Source: Heracleum sosnowskyi
Lineage: Eukaryota; Streptophyta; Magnoliopsida; Apiales; Apiaceae
Length of the DNA stretch: 64,000 nt
Direction of reading: 5' to 3'
NCBI GenBank assembly: GCA_030848705.1
Contig: CM061238.1
Span: forward strand, 61,791,133-61,855,132
The translations under genes were made by a program, and so were the position numbers. A model generated the notes under the pieces. It searched no databases. It was not told the origin of the DNA and saw only the letters and a program-made list of their open reading frames with translations. Below, piece by piece: positions 28,222 to 40,324 of this stretch. The stretch's first letter is position 1. Every line of letters starts with the position of its first letter.

Positions 28222-31200
28222 AATTCTATAAACCCATAGGGTCAAACTATGTGAAAATATCCACAAAATGGCCCGCTTCAATTTTCCCCCATTTTCCTTG
28301 TATAGCTCCCTTTAGAAGTAAACGTAATCGGGCGTCCCCTGGTATCTGCTCCGATTCAGGCACGGACAGCTCCAAATGAAGTTTTCTGTAATTCTATAAA
28401 CCCATAGGGTCAAACTACGAGAAAATATCCACAAAATGGCCCGCTTCAATTTTCCCCCATTTTCCTTGTATAGCTCCCTTTAGAGGTAAACGTAATCGGG
28501 CGTCCCCTGGTATCTGCTCCGATTCAGGCACGGACAGCTCCAAATGAAGTTTTCTGTAATTCTATAAACCCATAGGGTCAAACTACGAGAAAATATCCAC
28601 AAACTGGCCTGCTTCAATTTTTCCCCATTTTCCTTGTACAGCTCCCTTTAGAGGTAAACGTAATCGGGCATCCCCTGGTATCTGCTCCGATTCAGGCACG
28701 GACAGCTCCAAATGAAGTTTTCTGTAATTCTATAAACCCATAGGGTCAAACTACGAGAAAATATCCACAAAATGGCCCGCTTCAATTTTTCCCCATTTTC
28801 CTTGTATAGCTCCCTTTATAGGTAAACGTAATCGGGCGTCCCCTGGTATGTGCTCCGATTCAGGCACGGACAGCTCCAAATGAAGTTTTCTGTAATTCTA
28901 TAAACCCATAGGGTCAAACTACGAGAAAATATCCACAAAATGGTCCGCTTCAATTTTTCCCCATTTTCCCTGTAAAGCTCCCTTTATAGGTAAACGTAAT
29001 CGGGCGTCCCCTGGTATGTGCTCCGATTCAGGCACGGACAGCTTCAAATGAAGTTTTCTGCAATTCTATAAACCCATAGGGTCAAACTACGAGAAAATAT
29101 CCACAAAATGGCCCGCTTCAATTTTTCCCCATTTTCCTTGTATAGCTCCCTTTATAGGTAAACGTAATCGGGCGTCCCCTGGTATCTGCTCCGATTCATG
29201 CACGGACAGCTCCAAATGAAGTTTTCTGTAATTCTATAAACCCATAGGGTCAAACTACGAGAAAATATCCACAAACTGGCCTGCTTCAATTTTTCCCCAT
29301 TTTCCTTGTACAGCTCCCTTTAGAGGTAAACGTAATCGGGCATCCCCTGGTATCTGCTCCGATTCAGGCACGGACAGCTCCAAATGAAGTTTTCTGTAAT
29401 TCTATAAACCCATAGGGTCAAACTACGAGAAAATATCCACAAAATGGCCCGCTTCAATTTTTCCCCATTTTCCTTGTATAGCTCCCTTTATAGGTAAACG
29501 TAATCGGGCGTCCCCTGGTATGTGCTCCGATTCAGGCACGGACAGCTCCAAATGAAGTTTTCTGTAATTCTATAAACCCATAGGGTCAAACTACGAGAAA
29601 ATATCCACAAAATGGTCCGCTTCAATTTTTCCCCATTTTCCCTGTAAAGCTCCCTTTATAGGTAAACGTAATCGGGCGTCCCCTGGTATGTGCTCCGATT
29701 CAGGCACGGACAGCTTCAAATGAAGTTTTCTGCAATTCTATAAACCCATAGGGTCAAACTACGAGAAAATATCCACAAAATGGCCCGCTTCAATTTTTCC
29801 CCATTTTCCTTGTATAGCTCCCTTTATAGGTAAACGTAATCGGGCGTCCCCTGGTATCTGCTCCGATTCATGCACGGACAGCTCCAAATGAAGTTTTCTG
29901 CAATTCTATAAACCCATAGGGTCAAACTACGAGAAAATATACACAAAATGGCCCGCTTCAATTTCCCCCCATTTTCCTTGTATAGCTCCCTTTAGAGGTA
30001 AACGTAATCGGGCGTCCCCTGGTATCTGCTCCGATTCAGGCACAGACAGCTCCAAATGAAGTTTTCTGTAATTCTATAAACCCATAGGGTCAAGCTACGG
30101 GAAAATATCCACAAAATGGCCCGCTTCAATTTTCCCCCATTTTCCTTGTATGGCTCCCTTTAGAGGTAAACGTAATCGGGCGTCCCCTGGTATCTGCTCC
30201 GATTCAGGCACGGACAGCTCCAAATGAAGTTTTCTGTAATTCTATAAACCCATAGGGTCAAACTACGGGAAAATATCCACAAAATGGCCCGCTTCAATTT
30301 TCCCCCATTTTCCTTGTATAGCTCCCTTTAGAGGTAAACGTAATCGGGCGTCCCCTGGTATCTGCTCCGATTCAGGCACGGACAGCTCCAAATGAAGTTT
30401 TCTGTAATACTATAAACCCATAGGGTCAAACTACGAGAAAATATCCACAAAATGGCCTGCTTCAATTTCCCCCCATTTTCCTTGTACAGCTCCCTTTAGA
30501 GGTAAACGTAATCGGGCGTCCCCTGGTATCTGCTCCGATTCAGGCACGGACAGCTCCAAATGAAGTTTTCTGTAATTCTATAAACCCATAGGGTCAAACT
30601 ACGAGAAAATATCCACAAAATGGCCTGCTTCAATTTCCCCCCATTTTCCTTGTACAGCTCCCTTTAGAGGTAAACGTAATCGGGCATCCCCTGGTATCTG
30701 CTCCGATTCAGGCACGGACAGCTCCAACTGAAGTTTTCTGTAATTCTATAAACCCATAGGGTCAAACTACGAGAAAATATCCACAAAATGGCCCGCTTCA
30801 ATTTTCCCCCATTTTCCTTGTATAGCTCCCTTTAGAGGTAAACGTAATCGGGCGTCCCCTGGTATCTGCTCCGATTCAGGCACGGACAGCTCCAAATGAA
30901 GTTTTCTGTAATTCTATAAACCCATAGGGTCAAACTACGAGAAAATATCCACAAAATGGCCTGCTTCAATTTCCCCCCATTTTCCTTGTACAGTTCCCTT
31001 TAGAGGTAAACGTAATCGGGCGTCCCCTGGTATCTGCTCCGATTCAGGCACGGACAGCTCCAAATGAAGTTTTCTGTAATTCTATAAACCCATAGGGTCA
31101 AACTACGAGAAAATATCCACAAAATGGCCCGCTTCAATTTTCCCCCATTTTCCTTGTATAGCTCCCTTTAGAGGTAAACGTAATCGGGCGTCCCCTGGTA

Positions 31201-31245
31201 TCTGCTCCGATTCAGGCACGGACAGCTCCAAATGAAGTTTTCTGT
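28222..31245. repeat. 27-monomer HOR, shortened and rearranged copy 3
   Basis: Starts with a gtgaaaata/ttagaa unit, then T4C5, aaactggcctg, ttatag/tatgtg and cctgtaaagc units, as in the middle of the 4.5-kb repeat. It later regains the tataca, tcaagctacggg, ggga, T3C6/tacagc, ccaactgaag, T4C5 and tacagt series. The missing head and an extra internal 4-unit duplication show that this copy was edited by unequal exchange. Confidence 0.75.
28558..29901. repeat. 4-monomer HOR, two tandem copies (672-bp period)
   Basis: The series aaactggcctg, ttatag/tatgtg, ggtccg with cctgtaaagc, and ttatag/catgca occurs at 28,558-29,229 and again at 29,230-29,901. The only difference I see is the final base before the next unit (tgt versus tgc). 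The ggtccg plus cctgtaaagc combination is confined to these two units, so the duplication happened inside copy 3 of the 27-mer repeat. Confidence 0.92.
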
Positions 31246-31581
31246 AATTCTATAAACCCATAGGGTCAAACTACGAGAAAATATCCACAAAATGGCCTGC
31301 TTCAATTTTTCCCCATTTTCCTTGTACAGCTCCCTTTAGAGGTAAACGTAATCGGGCATCCCCTGGTATCTGCTCCGATTCAGGCACGGACAGCTCCAAA
31401 TGAAGTTTTCTGTAATTCTATAAACCCATAGGGTCAAACTACGAGAAAATATCCACAAAATGGCCCGCTTCAATTTTTCCCCATTTTCCTTGTATAGCTC
31501 CCTTTATAGGTAAACGTAATCGGGCGTCCCCTGGTATTTGCTCCGATTCAGGCACGGACAGCTCCAAATGAAGTTTTCTGT

Positions 31582-33429
31582 AATTCTATAAACCCATAGG
31601 GTCAAACTACGAGAAAATATCCACGAAATGGCCTGCTTCAATTTTTCCCCATTTTCCTTGTACAGCTCCCTTTAGAGGTAAACGTAATCGGGCATCCCCT
31701 GGTATCTGCTCCGATTCAGGCACGGACAGCTCCAAATGAAGTTTTCTGTAATTCTATAAACCCATAGGGTCAAACTACGAGAAAATATCCACAAAATGGC
31801 CCGCTTCAATTTTTCCCCATTTTCCTTGTATAGCTCCCTTTATAGGTAAACGTAATCGGGCGTCCCCTGGTATGTGCTCCGATTCAGGCACGGACAGCTT
31901 CAAATGAAGTTTTCTGCAATTCTATAAACCCATAGGCTCAAACTACGAGAAAATATCCACAAAATGGTCCGCTTCAATTTTTCCCCATTTTCCTTGTATA
32001 GCTCCCTTTATAGGTAAACGTAATCGGGCGTCCCCTGGTATCTGCTCCGATTCATGCACGGACAGCTCCAAATGAAGTTTTCTGCAATTCTATAAACCCA
32101 TAGGGTCAAACTACGAGAAAATATACACAAAATGGCCCGCTTCAATTTCCCCCCATTTTCCTTGTATAGCTCCCTTTAGAGGTAAACGTAATCGGGCGTC
32201 CCCTGGTATCTGCTCCGATTCAGGCACGGACAGCTCCAAATGAAGTTTTCTGTAATTCTATAAACCCATAGGGTCAAACTACGAGAAAATATCCACAAAA
32301 TGGTCTGCTTCAATTTCCCCCCATTTTCCTTGTACAGCTCCCTTTAGAGGTAAACGTAATCGGGCGTCCCCTGGTATCTGCTCCGATTCAGGCACGGAGA
32401 GCTCCAAATGAAGTTTTCTGTAATTCTATAAACCCATAGGGTCAAACTACGAGAAAATATCCACAAAATGGCCCGCTTCAATTTTCCCCCATTTTCCTTG
32501 TATAGCTCCCTTTAGAGGTAAACGTAATCGGGCGTCCCCTGGTATCTGCTCCGATTCAGGCACGGACAGCTCGAAATGAAGTTTTCTGTAATTCTATAAA
32601 CCCATAGGGTCAAACTACGAGAAAATATCCACAAAATGGCCTGCTTCAATTTTTCCCCATTTTCCTTGTACAGCTCCCTTTAGAGGTAAACGTAATCGGG
32701 CATCCCCTGGTATCTGCTCCGATTCAGGCACGGACAGCTCCAAATGAAGTTTTCTGTAATTCTATAAACCCATAGGGTCAAACTACGAGAAAATATCCAC
32801 AAAATGGCCCGCTTCAATTTTTCCCCATTTTCCTTGTATAGCTCCCTTTATAGGTAAACGTAATCGGGCGTCCCCTGGTATGTGCTCCGATTCAGGCACG
32901 GACAGCTTCAAATGAAGTTTTCTGCAATTCTATAAACCCATAGGCTCAAACTACGAGAAAATATCCACAAAATGGTCCGCTTCAATTTTTCCCCATTTTC
33001 CTTGTATAGCTCCCTTTATAGGTAAACGTAATCGGGCGTCCCCTGGTATCTGCTCCGATTCATGCACGGACAGCTCCAAATGAAGTTTTCTGCAATTCTA
33101 TAAACCCATAGGGTCAAACTACGAGAAAATATACACAAAATGGCCCGCTTCAATTTCCCCCCATTTTCCTTGTATAGCTCCCTTTAGAGGTAAACGTAAT
33201 CGGGCGTCCCCTGGTATCTGCTCCGATTCAGGCACGGACAGCTCCAAATGAAGTTTTCTGTAATTCTATAAACCCATAGGGTCAAACTACGAGAAAATAT
33301 CCACAAAATGGCCTGCTTCAATTTCCCCCCATTTTCCTTGTACAGCTCCCTTTAGAGGTAAACGTAATCGGGCGTCCCCTGGTATCTGCTCCGATTCAGG
33401 CACGGACAGCTCCAAATGAAGTTTTCTGT
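31582..33429. repeat. 6-monomer HOR, about two copies (1,008-bp period)
   Basis: The units cctgcttc/gcatcc, ttatag/tatgtg/cagcttc, taggctc with ggtccg and catgca, tataca/T3C6, and a T3C6/tacagc unit run from 31,582 and again from 32,590. The sixth unit of the first copy is a plain T4C5 unit, whereas the second copy continues into the ccaactgaag module. Private bases in copy 1 are ccacgaaatgg near 31,623, ggtctgc near 32,303 and cggagagc near 32,397. Confidence 0.8.
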
Positions 33430-36117
33430 AATTCTATAAACCCATAGGGTCAAACTACGAGAAAATATCCACAAAATGGCCTGCTTCAATTTCCCCCCAT
33501 TTTCCTTGTACAGCTCCCTTTAGAGGTAAACGTAATCGGGCATCCCCTGGTATCTGCTCCGATTCAGGCACGGACAGCTCCAACTGAAGTTTTCTGTAAT
33601 TCTATAAACCCATAGGGTCAAACTACGAGAAAATATCCACAAAATGGCCCGCTTCAATTTTCCCCCATTTTCCTTGTATAGCTCCCTTTAGAGGTAAACG
33701 TAATCGGGCGTCCCCTGGTATCTGCTCCGATTCAGGCACGGACAGCTCCAAATGAAGTTTTCTGTAATTCTATAAACCCATAGGGTCAAACTACGAGAAA
33801 ATATCCACAAAATGGCCTGCTTCAATTTCCCCCCATTTTCCTTGTACAGTTCCCTTTAGAGGTAAACGTAATCGGGCGTCCCCTGGTATCTGCTCCGATT
33901 CAGGCACGGACAGCTCCAAATGAAGTTTTCTGTAATTCTATAAACCCATAGGGTCAAACTACGAGAAAATATACACAAAATGGCCCGCTTCAATTTTCCC
34001 CCATTTTCCTTGTATAGCTCCCTTTAGAGGTAAACGTAATCGGGCGTCCCCTGGTATATGCTCCGATTCAGGCACAGACAGCTCCAAATGAAGTTTTCTG
34101 TAATTCTATAAACCCATAGGGTCAAACTACGAGAAAATATCCACAAAATGGCCTGCTTCAATTTTTCCCCATTTTCCTTGTACAGCTCCCTTTAGAGGTA
34201 AACGTAATCGGGCATCCCCTGGTATCTGCTCCGATTCAGGCACGGACAGCTCCAAATGAAGTTTTCTGTAATTCTATAAACCCATAGGGTCAAACTACGA
34301 GAAAATATCCACAAAATGGCCCGCTTCAATTTTTCCCCATTTTCCTTGTATAGCTCCCTTTATAGGTAAACGTAATCGGGCGTCCCCTGGTATGTGCTCC
34401 GATTCATGCACGGACAGCTTCAAATGAAGTTTTCTGCAATTCTATAAACCCATAGGCTCAAACTACGAGAAAATCTCCACAAAATGGTCCGCTTCAATTT
34501 TTCCCCATTTTCCTTGTATAGCTCCCTTTATAGGTAAACGTAATCGGGCGTCCCCTGGTATCTGCTCCGATTCAGGCACGGACAGCTCCAAATGAAGTTT
34601 TCTGTAATTCTATAAACCCATAGGGTCAAACTACGAGAAAATATCCACAAAATGGCCTGCTTCAATTTCCCCCCATTTTCCTTGTACAGCTCCCTTTAGA
34701 GGTAAACGTAATCGGGCGTCCCCTGGTATCTGCTCCGATTCAGGCACGGACAGCTCCAAATGAAGTTTTCTGTAATTCTATAAACCCATAGGGTCAAACT
34801 ACGAGAAAATATCCACAAAATGGCCCGCTTCAATTTTCCCCCATTTTCCTTGTATAGCTCCCTTTAGAGGTAAACGTAATCGGGCGTCCCCTGGTATCTG
34901 CTCCGATTCAGGCACGGACAGCTCCAAATGAAGTTTTCTGTAATTCTATAAACCCATAGGGTCAAACTACGAGAAAATATCCACAAAATGGCCTGCTTCA
35001 ATTTTTCCCCATTTTCCTTGTACAGCTCCCTTTAGAGGTAAACGTAATCGGGCATCCCCTGGTATCTGCTCCGATTCAGGCACGGACAGCTCCAAATGAA
35101 GTTTTCTGTAATTCTATAAACCCATAGGGTCAAACTACGAGAAAATATCCACAAAATGGCCCGCTTCAATTTTTCCCCATTTTCCTTGTATAGCTCCCTT
35201 TATAGGTAAACGTAATCGGGCGTCCCCTGGTATGTGCTCCGATTCAGGCACGGACAGCTTCAAATGAAGTTTTCTGCAATTCTATAAACCCATAGGCTCA
35301 AACTACGAGAAAATATCCACAAAATGGCCCGCTTCAATTTTTCCCCATTTTCCTTGTATAGCTCCCTTTATAGGTAAACGTAATCGGGCGTCCCCTGGTA
35401 TGTGTTCCGATTCAGGCACGGACAGCTTCAAATGAAGTTTTCTGCAATTCTATAAACCCATAGGCTCAAACTACGAGAAAATATCCACAAAATGGCCCGC
35501 TTCAATTTTTCCCCATTTTCCTTGTATAGCTCCCTTTATAGGTAAACGTAATCGGGCGTCCCCTGGTATGTGCTCCGATTCAGGCACGGACAGCTCCAAA
35601 TGAAGTTTTCTGCAATTCTATAAACCCATAGGGTCAAACTACGAGAAAATATCCACAAAATGGCCCGCTTCAATTTTCCCCCATTTTCCTTGTATAGCTC
35701 CCTTTAGAAGTAAACGTAATCGGGCGTCCCCTGGTATCTGCTCCGATTCAGGCACGGACAGCTCCAAATGAAGTTTTCTGTAATTCTATAAACCCATAGG
35801 GTCAAACTACGAGAAAATATCCACAAAATGGCCCGCTTCAATTTTCCCCCATTTTCCTTGTATAGCTCCCTTTAGAGGTAAACGTAATCGGGCGTCCCCT
35901 GGTATCTGCTCCGATTCAGGCACGGACGGCTCCAAATGAAGTTTTCTGTAATTCTATAAACCCATAGGGTCGAACTACGAGAAAATATCCACAAAATGGC
36001 CCGCTTCAATTTTTCCCCATTTTCCTTGTACAGCTCCCTTTATAGGTAAACGTAATCGGGCGTCCCCTGGTATCTGCTCCGATTCAGGCACGGACGGCTC
36101 CAAATGAAGTTTTCTGC

Positions 36118-36294
36118 AATTCTATAAACCCATAGGGTCGAACTACGAGAAAATATCCACAAAATGGCCCGCTTCAATTTTTCCCCATTTTCCTTGTATA
36201 GCTCCCTTAGCTCCCTTTAGAGGTAAACGTAATCGGGCGTCCCCTGGTATCTGCTCCGATTCAGGCACGGACAGCTCCAAATGAAGTTTTCTGT
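36118..36294. repeat. Satellite monomer with 9-bp tandem duplication (177 bp)
   Basis: Near 36,200-36,220 the nonamer tagctccct is present twice in a row before ttagagg, adding 9 bp. This is a replication-slippage type change inside one unit. The unit starts like the tcgaac type but ends with cagctcc and tgt. It moves the phase of all later units by +9. Confidence 0.95.
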
Positions 36295-36630
36295 AATTCT
36301 ATAAACCCATAGGGTCAAACTACGAGAAAATATCCACAAAATGGACGGCTTCAATTTTCCCCCATTTTCCTTGTATAGCTCCCTTTAGAGGTAAACGTAA
36401 TCGGGCGTCCCCTGGTATCTGCTCCGATTCAGGCACGGAGAGCTCCAAATGAAGTTTTCTGTAATTCTATAAACCCATAGGGTCAAACTACGAGAAAATA
36501 TCCACAAAATGGCCCGCTTCAATTTTTCCCCATTTTCCTTGTATAGCTCCCTTTATAGGTAAACGTAATCGGGCGTCCCCTGGTATGTGCTCCGATTCAG
36601 GCACGGACAGCTCCAAATGAAGTTTTCTGC

Positions 36631-36796
36631 AATTCTATAAACCCATAGGGTCAAACTACGAGAAAATATCCACAAAATGGCCCGCTTCAATTTTCCCCCA
36701 TTTTCCTTGTCTATCCCTTTAGAGGTAAACGTAATCGGGCGTCCCCTGGTATGTGCTCCGATTCAGGCACGGACAGCTCCAAATGAAGTTTTCTGT
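36631..36796. repeat. Satellite monomer with 2-bp net deletion (166 bp)
   Basis: The usual ttgtatagctccctttag reads ttgtctatccctttag near 36,707-36,722, two bases shorter and locally rearranged. It lies only about 500 bp from the 9-bp duplication, in the irregular stretch at the domain II/III boundary. Confidence 0.93.
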
Positions 36797-37132
36797 AATT
36801 CTATAAACCCATAGGGTCAAACTACGAGAAAATATCCACAAAATTGCCCGCTTCAATTTTTCCCCATTTTCCATGTATAGCTCCCTTTATAGGTAAACGT
36901 AATCGGGTGTCCCCTGGTATGTGCTCCGATTCAGGCACAGACAGCTTCAAATGAAGTTTTTTGCAATTCTATAAACCCATAGGGTCAAACTACGAGAAAA
37001 TATCCACAAAATGGCCCGCTTCAATTTTCACCCATTTTCCGTGTATAGCTCCCTTTAGAAGTAAACGTAATCGGGCGTCCCCTGGTATCTGCTCCGATTC
37101 AGGCACGGACAGCTCCAAATGAAGTTTTCTGT

Positions 37133-38476
37133 AATTCTATAAACCCATAGGGTCAAACTACGAGAAAATATCCACAAAATGGCCCGCTTCAATTTTCCCC
37201 CATTTTCCTTGTATAGCTCCCTTTAGAGGTAAACGTAATCGGGCGTCCCCTGGTATCTGCTCCGATTCAGGCACGGACAGCTCCAAATGAAGTTTTCTGT
37301 AATTCTATAAACCCATAGGGTCAAACTACGAGAAAATATCCACAAAATGGCCTGCTTCAATTTTTCCCCATTTTCCTTGTACAGCTCCCTTTAGAGGTAA
37401 ACGTAATCGGGCATCCCCTGGTATCTGCTCCGATTCAGGCACGGACAGCTCCAAATGAAGTTTTCTGTAATTCTATAAACCCATAGGGTCAAACTACGAG
37501 AAAATATCCACAAAATGGCCCGCTTCAATTTTTCCCCATTTTCCTTGTATAGCTCCCTTTAGAGGTAAACGTAATCGGGCGTCCCCTGGTATCTGCTCCG
37601 ATTCAGGCACGGACAGCTCCAAATGAAGTTTTCTGTAATTCTATAAACCCATAGGGTCAAACTACGAGAAAATATCCACAAAATGGCCTGCTTCAATTTT
37701 TCCCCATTTTCCTTGTACAGCTCCCTTTAGAGGTAAACGTAATCGGGCATCCCCTGGTATCTGCTCCGATTCAGGCACGGACAGCTCCAAATGAAGTTTT
37801 CTGTAATTCTATAAACCCATAGGGTCAAACTACGAGAAAATATCCACAAAATGGCCCGCTTCAATTTTCCCCCATTTTCCTTGTATAGCTCCCTTTAGAG
37901 GTAAACGTAATCGGGCGTCCCCTGGTATCTGCTCCGATTCAGGCACGGACAGCTCCAAATGAAGTTTTCTGTAATTCTATAAACCCATAGGGTCAAACTA
38001 CGAGAAAATATCCACAAAATGGCCTGCTTCAATTTTTCCCCATTTTCCTTGTACAGCTCCCTTTAGAGGTAAACGTAATCGGGCATCCCCTGGTATCTGC
38101 TCCGATTCAGGCACGGACAGCTCCAAATGAAGTTTTCTGTAATTCTATAAACCCATAGGGTCAAACTACGAGAAAATATCCACAAAATGGCCCGCTTCAA
38201 TTTTTCCCCATTTTCCTTGTATAGCTCCCTTTAGAGGTAAACGTAATCGGGCGTCCCCTGGTATCTGCTCCGATTCAGGCACGGACAGCTCCAAATGAAG
38301 TTTTCTGTAATTCTATAAACCCATAGGGTCAAACTACGAGAAAATATCCACAAAATGGCCTGCTTCAATTTTTCCCCATTTTCCTTGTACAGCTCCCTTT
38401 AGAGGTAAACGTAATCGGGCATCCCCTGGTATCTGCTCCGATTCAGGCACGGACAGCTCCAAATGAAGTTTTCTGT
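37133..38476. repeat. 4-monomer HOR (dimeric at base level), two copies
   Basis: Plain ttagag units alternate with cctgcttc/tacagc/gcatcc units (336-bp dimer). The plain units themselves alternate between T4C5 and T5C4, giving a 672-bp period: 37,133-37,804 and 37,805-38,476 look identical by eye. This regular stretch opens domain III directly after the irregular boundary. Confidence 0.9.
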
Positions 38477-40324
38477 AATTCTATAAACCCATAGGGTCAA
38501 ACTACGAGAAAATATCCACAAAATGGCCCGCTTCAATTTTTCCCCATTTTCCTTGTATAGCTCCCTTTAGAGGTAAACGTAATCGGGCGTCCCCTGATAT
38601 CTGCTTCGATTCAGGCACGGACAGCTCCAAATGAAGTTTTCTGTAATTCTATAAACAAATAGGGTCAAACTACGAGAAAATATCCACAAAATGGCCCGCT
38701 TCAATTTTTCCCCATTTTCCTTGTATAGCTCCCTTTATAGGTAAACGTAATCGGGCGTCCCCTGGTATCTGCTCCGATTCAGGCACGGACAGCTCCAAAT
38801 GAAGTTTTCTGTAATTCTATAAACCCATAGGGTCAAACTACGAGAAAATATACACAAAATGGCCCGCTTCAATTTCCCCACATTTTCCTTGTATATCTCC
38901 CTTTAGAGGTAAACGTAATCGGGCGTCCCCTGGTATCTGCTCCGATTCAGGCACGGACAGCTCCAAATGAAGTTTTCTGTAATTCTATAAACCCATAGGG
39001 TCAAACTACGAGAAAATATCCACAAAATGGCCCCCTTCAATTTTCCCCCATTTTCCTTGTATAGCTCCCTTTAGAGGTAAACGTAATCGGGCGTCCCCTG
39101 GTATCTGCTCCGATTCAGGCACGGACAGCTTCAAATGAAGTTTTCTACAATTCTATAAACCCATAGGGTCAAACTACGAGAAAATATCCACAAAATGGCC
39201 CGCTTCAATTTTTCCCCATTTTCCTTGTATAGCTCCCTTTAGAGGTAAACGTAATCGGGCGTCCCCTGGTATCTGCTCCGATTCAGGCACAGACAGCTTC
39301 AAATGAAGTTTTCTACAATTCTATAAACCCATAGGGTCAAACTACGAGAAAATATCCGCAAAATGGCCCGCTTCAATTTTTCCCCATTTTCCTTGTATAG
39401 CTCCCTTTATAGGTAAACGTAATCGGGCGTCCCCTGATATCTGCTCCGATTCATGCACGGACAGCTCCAAATGAAGTTTTCTGCAATTCTATAAACCCAT
39501 AGGGTCAAACTACGAGAAAATATCCACAAAATGGCCCGCTTCAATTTTCCCCCATTTTCCTTGTATAGCTCCCTTTAGAGGTAAACGTAATCGGGCGTCC
39601 CCTGGTATCTGCTCTGATTCAGGCACGGACAGCTCCAAATGAAGTTTTCTGTAATTCTATAAACAAATAGGGTCAAACTACGAGAAAATATCCACAAAAT
39701 GGCCCGCTTCAATTTTTCCCCATTTTCCTTGTATAGCTCCCTTTAGAGGTAAACGTAATCGGGCATCCCCTGGTATCTGCTCCGATTCAGGGACAGACAG
39801 CTTCAAATGAAGTTTTCTACAATTCTATAAACCCATAGGGTCAAACTACGAGAAAATATCCACAAAATGGCCTGCTTCAATTTTTCCCCATTTTCCTTGT
39901 ATAGCTCCCTTTAGAGGTAAACGTAATCGGGCGTCCCCTGGTATCTGCTCCGATTCAGGCACGGACAGCTTCAAATGAAGTTTTCTACAATTCTATAAAC
40001 CCATAGGGTCAAACTACGAGAAAATATCCACAAAATGGCCCGCTTCAATTTTTCCCCATTTTCCTTGTATAGCTCCCTTTAGAGGTAAACGTAATCGGGC
40101 GTCCCCTGGTATCTGCTCCGATTCAGGCACAGACAGCTTCAAATGAAGTTTTCTACAATTCTATAAACCCATGGGGTCAAACTACGAGAAAATATCCACA
40201 AAATGGCCCGCTTCAATTTTTCCCCATTTTCCTTGTATAGCTCCCTTTAGAGGTAAACGTAATCGGGCATCCCCTGGTATCTGCTCCGATTCAGGCACAG
40301 ACAGCTTCAAATGAAGTTTTCTAC

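Larger units (their letters stand above)
16801..37132. repeat. Satellite domain II
   Basis: About 121 monomers with types that are rare or absent in domain I: ttagaa paired with cgtgaa, taggctc, cggacgtcc, cctgtaaagc, tcaagctacggg with tatggc, ccaactgaag, and the linked trio cctgcttc/tacagc/gcatcc. A three-monomer module shared with domain I (cggctcc type, then tcgaac/caggtcc type, then a T4C5 type) recurs near 18.1, 19.3, 23.9 and, in altered form, 35.8 kb. The domain therefore seems to derive from domain I plus newly amplified variants. It contains the large 27-monomer repeat and ends in a cluster of irregular units at 35,950-37,132. Confidence 0.65.

Noticed and set aside
35950..37132. A transposon insertion or its footprint at the irregular stretch.
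   Set aside because: The changes are small indels and substitutions in recognisable monomers. There are no terminal repeats, foreign sequence or target-site duplication beyond the simple 9-bp slippage copy.
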